Of a stretch of DNA of 12,574 bases, positions 6,552-12,574 are shown piece after piece. Within the stretch, counting starts at the first letter, position 1. Each line of letters begins with the position of its first letter. Below the pieces are notes generated by a model. The model worked only from the letters and a program-made list of their open reading frames with translations. It had not been told where the DNA came from and ran no database searches. The translations under genes and the position numbers were made by a program. The stretch is from an uncultured Bacilli bacterium (GTDB lineage Bacteria; Bacillota_I; Bacilli_A; RF39; UBA660), in NCBI GenBank assembly GCA_947624535.1, contig CANQKU010000023.1, forward strand, positions 1 to 12,574, in the 5' to 3' direction.

Positions 6552-7326
6552 TTCTTTCAATCACTTCCTTAGCTAAATTTAAATATGCTTCAGATCCCCT
6601 ACTTTTAGGATCATATGCTATAATTGGTTCTCCATGAGATGGAGCTTCAGTTAGTCTTATTAATCTAGGAATAATTGTATTGTAGACTCTTTCTTTGAAA
6701 AACTTTCTAATATCATCAACTACTTCAAATCCTAAATTAGTTCTAGAGTCTAACATAGTTAATAAAACACCCTCTATATCTAAGTTTGGATTTAATGACT
6801 TTTGAGTTATCATAATTGTATTTAATAGTTGCATAATTCCCTCTAAGGCAAAAAATTCACATTGTACAGGAATAATTACCGAATTAGATGCTGTTAAGGC
6901 ATTAGTAGTAATTACACCAAGTGATGGAGGACAATCAATTATAATAAAGTCAAAACGTGAAGTTACTGACCCCAAATGTTCTTTTAATTGATTTCCTTTA
7001 GAAAATGTGTCATCATTTCGACTTTTTTCAAATAATTCTATATCTAATCCTGCTAAATTAATAGTCGCAGGAATAACATATAAGTTTTTATATTTTGTCT
7101 TAATTATAGCTTCTTCTATTGTACACATATTAGTTAAAACATCATATATACTTTTTTCTATATCTGCTTTATTAATACCTACTCCAGTTGTAGTATTACC
7201 TTGCGGATCTAAGTCAATTAATAAAACACTTTTACCTAAAGCAGCAAGTGAAGCGGAAAGATTAATACTAGTCGTTGTTTTTCCTACTCCACCTTTTTGA
7301 TTAACTAACGAAATGATCTTTCCCAT
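6544..7326 (-). CDS. parA: Chromosome-partitioning ATPase ParA (Soj)
   Basis: ParA-type Walker ATPase that binds nucleoid DNA as an ATP dimer and, with ParB, moves origins and, in Bacillus, controls DnaA. From ATG at 7326 it has 260 residues; a GTG at 7335 would add three but sits only two bases after GGAG, so the ATG is preferred. The deviant Walker A KGGVGKTT is at 11-18 with the signature Lys, IDLDPQGN at 37-44, and the Walker B region IIDCPPSLG at 129-137. It lacks the long N-terminal DNA-binding extension of plasmid ParA, so it is the chromosomal Soj type. It heads the operon parA-parB-mscS-DUF951-abgT, transcribed from 7357-7365. Confidence 0.97.
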   Translation of the reverse strand: MGKIISLVNQKGGVGKTTTSINLSASLAALGKSVLLIDLDPQGNTTTGVGINKADIEKSIYDVLTNMCTIEEAIIKTKYKNLYVIPATINLAGLDIELFEKSRNDDTFSKGNQLKEHLGSVTSRFDFIIIDCPPSLGVITTNALTASNSVIIPVQCEFFALEGIMQLLNTIMITQKSLNPNLDIEGVLLTMLDSRTNLGFEVVDDIRKFFKERVYNTIIPRLIRLTEAPSHGEPIIAYDPKSRGSEAYLNLAKEVIERNG

Positions 7327-7356
7327 AACTTTCACTACTCCTTTTTTACTTAATAT

Positions 7357-7365
7357 ATTGTATCA
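7357..7365 (-). promoter_or_regulatory. Extended -10 promoter of the parA operon
   Basis: Minus strand TGATACAAT: -10 TACAAT (7357-7362) preceded by the TGn extension. A -35 is poor (TTTTAA at 17 bp), as expected for extended -10 promoters. The 13-mer ATTTGATACAATA is shared with the mnmG promoter. Confidence 0.6.
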
Positions 7366-7395
7366 AATATCTAAAAGTTTTAAAATATTTTTTAG

Positions 7396-7421
7396 AAAAA
7401 AAAGTAGAAATTTATCTACTT
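7396..7421 (-). terminator. Terminator of the noc-like gene
   Basis: Minus strand AAGTAGA and TCTACTT (7402-7408 with 7415-7421) form a 7-bp stem around TAAATT, followed by six U. It begins three bases after the stop codon of the noc-like gene and separates it from parA. Confidence 0.8.
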
Positions 7422-7423
7422 AT

Positions 7424-8878
7424 CTATTTTTCTATTTTAATAATTACTTGATAAGATTTTTCTAAGCTTAATTCATCTAAATCAACTTTCAAGCCTTTTT
7501 GTTCTATTTCTTTTACTAAATCTCTTATTTTATTAATATAGTCATTTAATAAGTCATTAGGATTATCTTCTTTTTCATGATTATTTACTTCTAAATTAGC
7601 ATCAATACTACTTAAGTTAACACTATTTGTAGGAGAGTTTTGATTAACTTCTGGAGGTAGATCTACATGAATTAATTCAGGAGCTTGAAAATAGTCATTT
7701 ACACTAGGTTCTTCAACTTTCTCACTGTTTTCTAAAGCTTCTTGGGCAGGTGAGAAGAATTTAAAACCTTGATTAGGTGAAGACTCTCCTTCATTTACTA
7801 AATTTATTGATGGGGTATTAATTTGTAATAGATTATCTAAATTAGCATTAGATGGATTATCCGTATTGATACTTGAAATATCTTCTGCATTAGCTTTAAT
7901 TTGTTGTAAGTCAATTGTATTTGTTGTTGGAAGAGTTGGTCCAAAGTTAATTTCTTCGTTTGTATCTTCTAAGTCATCAGTTAACTCTTCACTCTCATCT
8001 TCTGAGTCATCAATTTCTCCAAAGTTAATAAATTTATTTGTATCAGACGCATCTTGCTCACTTTCACTATTAGCCATACTTGGAGTAGAATTTTCGTTAG
8101 ATAATTGCATAGCGTTTTCTCCTCCTGGAGTAATTAAAATAGGTTCATTTTTAGTTTCTTCTCGATTAGTTAAAAAACTAGGGATTAAGGGACTATTGGC
8201 AATATATTGATCTTGTCCTGGAATTTTTTGGGCATTCTGCATTTCAGTTTGTTCTAACTCTTCTACATTATTACTTGGTACGCCCTTAATTTTTTCTTCT
8301 ACTTGTTTCACCGTCATTTTATTATCAATAATTTCTTTTAATAAGTCAGTTTGTTCTTTAGCATCTTCTAAATTTAATAGAGCTCTAGCATGTCGTTCTG
8401 ATATTTTATCTTTCATTAAAGCATCTTTAACTTCTTCAGGTAATGACAAAAGACGCAATTTATTAGCAACTGCTGATTGACTTTTACCCATGGTTTTAGC
8501 TAAATCTTCTTGAGTCATTTCATCAAGTTCTAATATTTTTTGATAAGTTTTAGCTTCTTCGATTGGATTTAAATTTTTTCTTTGTAAATTTTCTAAAAGT
8601 GCTACTTTAGAAGATTCTTTATCATCTAAATCTCTAATAATTGCAGGTATCTTAGTAAGCCCAGCTAAAGCTGAAGCTTTATATCTTCTCTCTCCTGCGA
8701 TTATTTCATATTTATCGTTAACTTTTCTTACAATAATTGGTTGAATTACCCCATGTTCTTTAATAGAAACAGCTAATTCCTTTAGTGGTTTTTCATCAAA
8801 TACTTCTCTTGGTTGAAAACGATTTGGAATAATATCATCTAAATATAAATATACTACTTCTTCATTATTAGATTGCAT
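7424..8878 (-). CDS. noc: Noc-like ParB-family protein with a long acidic linker
   Basis: By position (rsmG-noc-parA-parB) and sequence this is the nucleoid-occlusion paralogue of ParB. The N-terminal CTP-binding region has GERR at 63-66 and ENLQRKN at 96-102. The helix-turn-helix region (about 121-165) has Gln134, Lys140 and Arg162 where ParB has Arg, Thr/other and Gly, the Noc-type recognition pattern. At 484 residues it is about 200 longer than B. subtilis Noc. Residues about 203-440 are low-complexity, rich in Asn, Ser, Asp and Glu, with 14 acidic residues in 287-313 and the short motif INFG at 284-287 and 310-313. A C-terminal segment (about 442-484), ending in YQVIIKIEK, resembles the Noc dimer domain. 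No amphipathic N-terminal helix is present, and an in-frame TAA just upstream rules out a longer start. Start ATG at 8878 follows AAGGAGGG. Confidence 0.88.
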   Translation of the reverse strand: MQSNNEEVVYLYLDDIIPNRFQPREVFDEKPLKELAVSIKEHGVIQPIIVRKVNDKYEIIAGERRYKASALAGLTKIPAIIRDLDDKESSKVALLENLQRKNLNPIEEAKTYQKILELDEMTQEDLAKTMGKSQSAVANKLRLLSLPEEVKDALMKDKISERHARALLNLEDAKEQTDLLKEIIDNKMTVKQVEEKIKGVPSNNVEELEQTEMQNAQKIPGQDQYIANSPLIPSFLTNREETKNEPILITPGGENAMQLSNENSTPSMANSESEQDASDTNKFINFGEIDDSEDESEELTDDLEDTNEEINFGPTLPTTNTIDLQQIKANAEDISSINTDNPSNANLDNLLQINTPSINLVNEGESSPNQGFKFFSPAQEALENSEKVEEPSVNDYFQAPELIHVDLPPEVNQNSPTNSVNLSSIDANLEVNNHEKEDNPNDLLNDYINKIRDLVKEIEQKGLKVDLDELSLEKSYQVIIKIEK

Positions 8879-8912
8879 AGCTATCCCTCCTTATTCTTTT
8901 ACCCTATTATAG

Positions 8913-8941
8913 ATTATAACACGTTCTTTTATTTTTGGCAA
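8913..8941 (-). promoter_or_regulatory. Promoter of the noc-like gene
   Basis: Minus strand: -35 TTGCCA (8936-8941), 17 bp spacer, perfect -10 TATAAT (8913-8918) with a TGn extension. One of the strongest-looking promoters in the window; it makes the noc-like gene a monocistronic unit between two terminators. Confidence 0.8.
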
Positions 8942-8946
8942 TTCAC

Positions 8947-8980
8947 CAAAAGAAAAAGTTATTAGATTTTTCTAATAACT
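8947..8980 (-). terminator. Terminator of mnmG-rsmG, overlapping the rsmG stop codon
   Basis: Minus strand AGTTATTAGA and TCTAATAACT form a perfect 10-bp stem around AAAA (8957-8966 with 8971-8980), followed by a U-rich stretch. The TAA stop of rsmG lies inside the 3' arm. Confidence 0.85.
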
Positions 8981-9591
8981 ACAAGTGAGCGAACACTATT
9001 TTCTTTTGGTAATAAAAATTTATGAATTTTTGAAATTTCTCCATGATATTTAACTAAATTTAAATCTTTCAATTCTTCATCTACATTAGCTTTCATGGCT
9101 ATAAACATACCATCTTTTTTAACTAAATGCATAGTATAATCTAATAACTTTTTTAAATTAGCAACAGCTCTAGAAGTAACTACGTCAAATTGTGCTTTAT
9201 AAAATTCCCCTCTAATATGAATTGCTTTTATATTTTTTAAATTTAACTTTCTTATCACATCATTTAAATAATTTACTCGTTTTAATAAAGAGTCAATTAA
9301 TGTTACTTTTAAATGAGGATAAACAATTTTTAAAACTATACCTGGAAAACCTGCTCCTGTACCTACATCACAAAGTGTTTCAACTTGTTCTAGATTAATA
9401 GCTTTAATAAGTGTTAAACTATCATAAAAATGTTTTAAATATACTTCTTCTTTACCTGTAATTCTAGTTAGATTAATTTTTTTATTTTCTTCTATTAATA
9501 TTTGATAGAATTTTTCTAATAAGTTTAGCTTATCTTCATCTAAAGAAATACCTAACTCTTTTACTGCTTCTATAAATTCATCTTTAGTCAT
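8962..9591 (-). CDS. rsmG: 16S rRNA (guanine527-N7)-methyltransferase RsmG (GidB)
   Basis: SAM-dependent methyltransferase that makes m7G527 in 16S rRNA; its loss gives low-level streptomycin resistance in several bacteria. The 209 residues are a little shorter than B. subtilis RsmG. Visible are HFYDSL at 54-59, the SAM-binding glycine loop DVGTGAGFPG at 75-84, the acidic IDS at the end of the next strand (99-101), and SRAVANL at 140-146. Start ATG at 9591 lies inside the end of mnmG (8-base overlap), with its ribosome-binding site AGAGGT within mnmG, so translation is coupled. The gene is followed by a strong terminator that ends the mnmG-rsmG unit. Confidence 0.97.
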   Translation of the reverse strand: MTKDEFIEAVKELGISLDEDKLNLLEKFYQILIEENKKINLTRITGKEEVYLKHFYDSLTLIKAINLEQVETLCDVGTGAGFPGIVLKIVYPHLKVTLIDSLLKRVNYLNDVIRKLNLKNIKAIHIRGEFYKAQFDVVTSRAVANLKKLLDYTMHLVKKDGMFIAMKANVDEELKDLNLVKYHGEISKIHKFLLPKENSVRSLVVIRKI

Positions 9592-11464
9592 GTTTACCTC
9601 TTCTTTTTAAATATACCATTAAAATTGAAATATCAGCAGGATTTACACCACTAATTCGCAAGGCTTGTCCAATAGAAGTTGGTCTTACTTCACTTAACTT
9701 TTGTTTAGCTTCACTGGCAATATTAGGAATATCCTCATAACAAATATCTTCTGGTATTTTTCTTTGTTCTAACTCTAACATTTTATTTGCATCTTTATTA
9801 GCTTTTTTAATATAACCCTCATAACGAATATTAATCTCTACTTGAGTTAAGGTATCTTGGTCATAGTCTAGGTCAATAAAATGTTTAATATGTTCCATAG
9901 AAATCTCTGGTCTTTTTAATAAGTCATAAAGACTAATACCATCTTTTAAGGGACTACTACCTACATTTTCTAAATATTCATTAGTAGCTTTTTGCGGAGT
10001 AATTCTAGTTTCTTTTAATTTACTGTATACTTCTTCAATATTTGCTAATTTATTAAGAAATGCAAGATAATCTTCATCATTAATTAACCCTACTTGGTGA
10101 CCATATTTTCTAAGTCTTATATCAGCATTATCATGTCTAAGTAAAAGACGATATTCTGCACGTGAGGTTAGAAGACGATATGGATCTTTAACACCTTTAG
10201 TTACTAAGTCATCTATTAATACTCCAATATAAGCTTCATTTCTTTTTAAGATTAGTGGTTCTTTATTTTCTAGTTTTAAACTGGCATTAATTCCTGCGAT
10301 TAGTCCTTGTCCTGCAGCTTCTTCATAGCCACTTGTACCATTAATTTGTCCAGCTGTAAATAAATTTTCAACTAATTTTGTCTCTAATGATCTTTTTAAT
10401 TGGATTGGATCAATCGCATCATATTCAATCGCATAAGCATACTTTATAAATTTAGCAGTTTCTAACCCAGTCAAACTATGGACCATTTGTTCTTGAATTT
10501 CTTCAGGCATACTAGTAGAAAAACCTTGAATATATATAGTATTTCCATAATTAGGATCATCTGAGACATTACTTTCAGGTTCTAAAAATAATTGATGACG
10601 AGGCCTATCCGAAAATCTTACAACTTTATCTTCAATAGAAGGACAATATCTAGGACCAATTCCTTCTACATAACCCCCATACATAGATGACTCAGATAAA
10701 TGATTTTTAATAATTTCATGAGTTTTTTCATTAGTATATACTAGGTGACATGGTGTTTGATTTTTATAGTCATAATAAGCTTTATTAGTAAATGAAAATG
10801 TATACTCTTTATCATCACCAACTTCTTTTGATACCATGTCATAATTAATACTTTGTTTATCAATTCTAGGTGGGGTTCCAGTTTTTAATCTCATAATATG
10901 AAAACCTAACTCTTTTAAGTCATTAGATAAAAATTTAGACTCTCGCTCTCCATGAGGTCCTCCTGGATTTTTAGAGGAACCTACTAAAATAGAACTCTTT
11001 AGATATGTACCAGTTGTTAAAATAACAGCTTTAGAATATATTTTTTCATTATTTTCTAAGACAACTCCATTAATCTTATTATCATTAACAATTAAATGCT
11101 CTACCAAAGCTTCTTTTATATCTAAGTTTTTTTCCATTTTTAAAGTTTTTAACATTTCTTTAGGATAAATATTTTTATCTTCTTGAGCTCTTAAGGCTTG
11201 TACAGCAGGGCCTTTTTTAGTATTTAACATTTTTACTTGTATAGCAGCTTTATCCGCATTTTTACCCATTTCACCTCCTAAAGCATCTATTTCTCTTACA
11301 ACAATTCCCTTAGCAGGTCCACCTATAGATGGATTACACGGCATATCAGCAATATTATTTATATTTCCAGTAATTAATAAAGTCTTGTGACCAAGTCTAG
11401 AGGTTGCTAAAGAAGCTTCACATCCAGCATGTCCACCACCAACTACAATTACATCATATTCCAT
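9584..11464 (-). CDS. mnmG: tRNA uridine-5-carboxymethylaminomethyl modification enzyme MnmG (GidA)
   Basis: FAD protein that, with the GTPase MnmE, builds cmnm5U at the wobble uridine of certain tRNAs. The 626 residues are full length. The dinucleotide-binding motif VVGGGHAGCEA is at 7-17, PCNPSIGGPAKG at 42-53, the second conserved region PRYCPSIEDK at 271-280 (with the conserved Cys274), and the late FAD-contact TSGYEEAAGQG; the C-terminal helical domain binds MnmE and tRNA. Start ATG at 11464 follows a strong AGAGGAGG. mnmE normally lies directly upstream; here a surface-protein gene intervenes, so mnmE, which MnmG needs, must be elsewhere, probably beyond the right end. The gene has its own promoter (11493-11521). 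Confidence 0.98.
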   Translation of the reverse strand: MEYDVIVVGGGHAGCEASLATSRLGHKTLLITGNINNIADMPCNPSIGGPAKGIVVREIDALGGEMGKNADKAAIQVKMLNTKKGPAVQALRAQEDKNIYPKEMLKTLKMEKNLDIKEALVEHLIVNDNKINGVVLENNEKIYSKAVILTTGTYLKSSILVGSSKNPGGPHGERESKFLSNDLKELGFHIMRLKTGTPPRIDKQSINYDMVSKEVGDDKEYTFSFTNKAYYDYKNQTPCHLVYTNEKTHEIIKNHLSESSMYGGYVEGIGPRYCPSIEDKVVRFSDRPRHQLFLEPESNVSDDPNYGNTIYIQGFSTSMPEEIQEQMVHSLTGLETAKFIKYAYAIEYDAIDPIQLKRSLETKLVENLFTAGQINGTSGYEEAAGQGLIAGINASLKLENKEPLILKRNEAYIGVLIDDLVTKGVKDPYRLLTSRAEYRLLLRHDNADIRLRKYGHQVGLINDEDYLAFLNKLANIEEVYSKLKETRITPQKATNEYLENVGSSPLKDGISLYDLLKRPEISMEHIKHFIDLDYDQDTLTQVEINIRYEGYIKKANKDANKMLELEQRKIPEDICYEDIPNIASEAKQKLSEVRPTSIGQALRISGVNPADISILMVYLKRRGKHD

Positions 11465-11492
11465 CTAAATACCTCCTCTTTTTTCTTGAACT

Positions 11493-11521
11493 ATTGTATC
11501 AAATTCTTTATAAAAAGTCAC
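11493..11521 (-). promoter_or_regulatory. Extended -10 promoter of mnmG-rsmG
   Basis: Minus strand: -35-like GTGACT (11516-11521), 17 bp spacer, and -10 TACAAT (11493-11498) within TGATACAAT. Shares ATTTGATACAATA with the parA promoter. Confidence 0.65.
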
Positions 11522-11539
11522 TATATCATATAATAATTC

Positions 11540-11563
11540 AAAAAAAAGAGTATCAAACTCTTT
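11540..11563 (-). terminator. Terminator of the surface-protein gene
   Basis: Minus strand AAAGAGT and ACTCTTT (11545-11551 with 11557-11563) form a 7-bp stem around TTGAT, followed by a run of U. It isolates the surface-protein gene from mnmG, so the switchable promoter would not drive mnmG. Confidence 0.8.
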
Positions 11564-11594
11564 CAATACCAAGTCCTATTATTAGTATGTATAA

Positions 11595-12527
11595 TTATTT
11601 AGAAATTTCTACTACTGCTCTGGCACCTCGACGATCAACTGTTAAGTCATGTATATCTATATATCTCCAAACAGTAATTTGAATTGCTTGAAAAGTTGAA
11701 GCAGGATATGCTGACATCGCCCAATAACCTAGATCGGTATCACTATCTGTACCATTATATTCCGTAGAATTGTATAAAAAATTTGACATCCATATTGGAC
11801 AAGTTAAAGATTCATTACTCTTACAACCTAATTCTATTGCTTCTTGAACAGTAATCATTCTAGCCTTCGCATTGGTCCTTTTTAACGTATAACCTTTTTT
11901 ACAACTATCAATATAACAACTTGAATAACCTAATGTTGAATGATCATCTCCTATGGAATAATCAAAAGGATTAACATTCGTCCAATTTTCTACTGCGTTT
12001 TCTAATTCTGATAATACAGTTAAAGGACCTTGGCTATTGTCCTGAGGATTACCTAAATACCAAACTGTATTATGAACAATATTTTCTTGACTCTGCAACA
12101 TCATTGTTGAACCTTCATCACGTAAGACATGGAATTTGACTTCATTATCTTGATTTACTTTATACACAATAATAGTTCCAGGCTTACATGAGTTTTTACT
12201 TTTATTATCATAGCAAGTCGTAGGAAAACATTTTTCTTCTTTTCCTGTTATACAATAAGTTTGAGAATTTTGATCTTCATCATATACATATGCTTTTATA
12301 ATATTTCTATTAGGATTATCATTAGGAATGTATTCTTTATATGATTTTGTTCTTTCATATAATTTATCGATTGCTCCTTGCATAGTATCTGCTTCTATTC
12401 CAGAAGAAACATTATCATAACTTATTTCGCTACTAGATAAAGAATTTACTGCATACACCCCGATACTACTAACCATTAATCCTACTGTAAATGCAATTAT
12501 ATAATTTTTATTTAACTTTTTTTTCAT
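11595..12527 (-). CDS. Secreted or membrane-anchored cysteine-containing surface protein, uncharacterised family
   Basis: A 310-residue protein of unknown function. Residues 1-7 are Lys/Asn-rich and 8-27 a hydrophobic export segment ending VYAVNS, so cleavage after Ala26 or retention as an anchor are both possible; no lipobox or LPxTG is seen. The short module YDNVSSGIEADTMQGAIDKL (37-56) follows. The remainder holds eight cysteines (92, 100, 105, 114, 204, 209, 235, 243), an even number that suits disulfides outside the cell. Blocks such as GTIIVYKV (117-124), GPLTVLSELENAVENWTNV (167-185), RMITVQEAIELGC (223-235) and YWAMSAYP...GARAVVEIS at the C-terminus are, from memory, shared by many uncharacterised exported proteins of gut Bacilli; a C-type-lectin-like fold is possible but unproven. 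Start ATG at 12527 follows AGGTGAG. Its promoter appears to contain a poly-G tract. Confidence 0.85.
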   Translation of the reverse strand: MKKKLNKNYIIAFTVGLMVSSIGVYAVNSLSSSEISYDNVSSGIEADTMQGAIDKLYERTKSYKEYIPNDNPNRNIIKAYVYDEDQNSQTYCITGKEEKCFPTTCYDNKSKNSCKPGTIIVYKVNQDNEVKFHVLRDEGSTMMLQSQENIVHNTVWYLGNPQDNSQGPLTVLSELENAVENWTNVNPFDYSIGDDHSTLGYSSCYIDSCKKGYTLKRTNAKARMITVQEAIELGCKSNESLTCPIWMSNFLYNSTEYNGTDSDTDLGYWAMSAYPASTFQAIQITVWRYIDIHDLTVDRRGARAVVEISK

Positions 12528-12556
12528 TTTCTCACCTACTTGTATTTTATATATCT

Positions 12557-12574
12557 ATGATACCCCCCCCCCCC
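12557..12574 (-). promoter_or_regulatory. Downstream half of a putative poly-G phase-variable promoter for the surface-protein gene
   Basis: On the minus strand at least 12 G (12563-12574) run into the window and abut TATCAT (12557-12562), a 5-of-6 match to the -10 box. The ATG follows 29 bases after the -10, giving a leader of about 23 bases that contains the Shine-Dalgarno AGGTG. The matching -35 would lie outside. If it had the same arrangement as the left end (TTGACA plus 8 bases), nine G would give a 17-bp spacer and twelve G a 20-bp, probably weak one. The G run and TATCAT are seen; switching is inferred. Confidence 0.6.

Noticed and set aside
7007..7300. Plus-strand open reading frame of 97 codons within parA
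   Set aside because: It is the antisense shadow of the strongly conserved parA; no ribosome-binding site or recognisable domain.
7851..8150. Possible frameshift or fusion in the unusually long noc-like gene
   Set aside because: The reading frame is open from core to the C-terminal dimer segment, and both ends align to Noc, so the linker is an in-frame expansion.
7866..8210. Plus-strand open reading frame of 114 codons within the noc-like gene
   Set aside because: Antisense of the low-complexity linker; its Ser/Leu-rich product mirrors the Asp/Glu/Asn codons of the other strand.
8304..8311. TGTTTCAC, a perfect half of the ParB site parS
   Set aside because: The other half (next 8 bases CGTCATTT) does not match GTGAAACA, so this is a chance half-site in coding sequence.
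11404..11682. Plus-strand open reading frame of 92 codons spanning the mnmG start and the surface-protein 3' end
   Set aside because: It runs through the terminator and mnmG promoter and has low-complexity His/Leu/Tyr composition; no sign of a real gene.
11595..12527. Diversity-generating retroelement target, suggested by the C-terminal lectin-like block
   Set aside because: No reverse transcriptase or template repeat is present in the window; nothing beyond a vague fold resemblance supports it.
12546..12551. TATAAA as an alternative -10 for the surface-protein gene
   Set aside because: Using it would put at least 11 extra bases between the G tract and the -10, so with the left-end architecture the spacer would exceed 28 bp; TATCAT abutting the tract fits far better.
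1..12574. Poly-C at both ends as the overlap of a 12.5-kb circular element
   Set aside because: The content is a core chromosomal origin flank with ribosomal protein genes; a homopolymer overlap is not evidence of circularity, and repeated promoters explain the ends better. Formal exclusion needs spanning reads.

Overview
This is a compact chromosomal segment of an AT-rich, low-GC Bacillota (Firmicutes). All 13 genes lie on the minus strand. The gene order (reading right to left: mnmG, rsmG, noc-like, parA, parB, mscS, DUF951, ychF, rpsF, ssb, rpsR) is the conserved left flank of the replication origin in Bacilli, running away from oriC. The coding is standard: TGA is used as a stop (DUF951 gene) and the Trp codons I checked are TGG, so this is not a code-4 Mycoplasma. 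The sporulation gene yyaC, normally next to spo0J, is absent. Together with the style of the surface protein, this suggests a non-sporulating gut Bacilli lineage (RF39-like or a relative); that placement is inference.

Layout from right to left. At 11595-12527 is a secreted, cysteine-containing protein inserted where mnmE would be expected. Next come mnmG-rsmG (tRNA and 16S rRNA modification, overlapping genes). A noc-like gene follows as its own unit with promoter and terminator. Then comes a tightly coupled operon of parA, parB, mscS, DUF951 and an AbgT-family transporter. A GNAT acetyltransferase and ychF follow from one promoter, and finally rpsF-ssb-rpsR from its own promoter and structured leader. 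Six hairpin or terminator-like structures and five conventional promoters are visible; no intergenic gap exceeds 150 bases.

The most striking feature is at the two ends. The minus strand at the right end begins with a run of at least 12 G, immediately followed by a -10-like TATCAT, a Shine-Dalgarno and the surface-protein start. The minus strand at the left end finishes with a consensus -35 TTGACA, 8 bases (AAAGTCCT) and a run of at least 11 G leaving the window. These look like the downstream and upstream halves of one promoter design: -35, 8 bp, poly-G, -10. Nine Gs would give the ideal 17-bp spacer, so slippage of the G tract would switch transcription. Assembly breaking at the same motif at both ends suggests the genome carries several such poly-G promoters, probably driving a family of variable surface proteins.

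The second oddity is the Noc-like protein. It carries Noc-type DNA-recognition residues, lacks the N-terminal membrane-binding helix, and has about 235 residues of acidic, Asn/Ser-rich linker before its C-terminal dimerisation segment.
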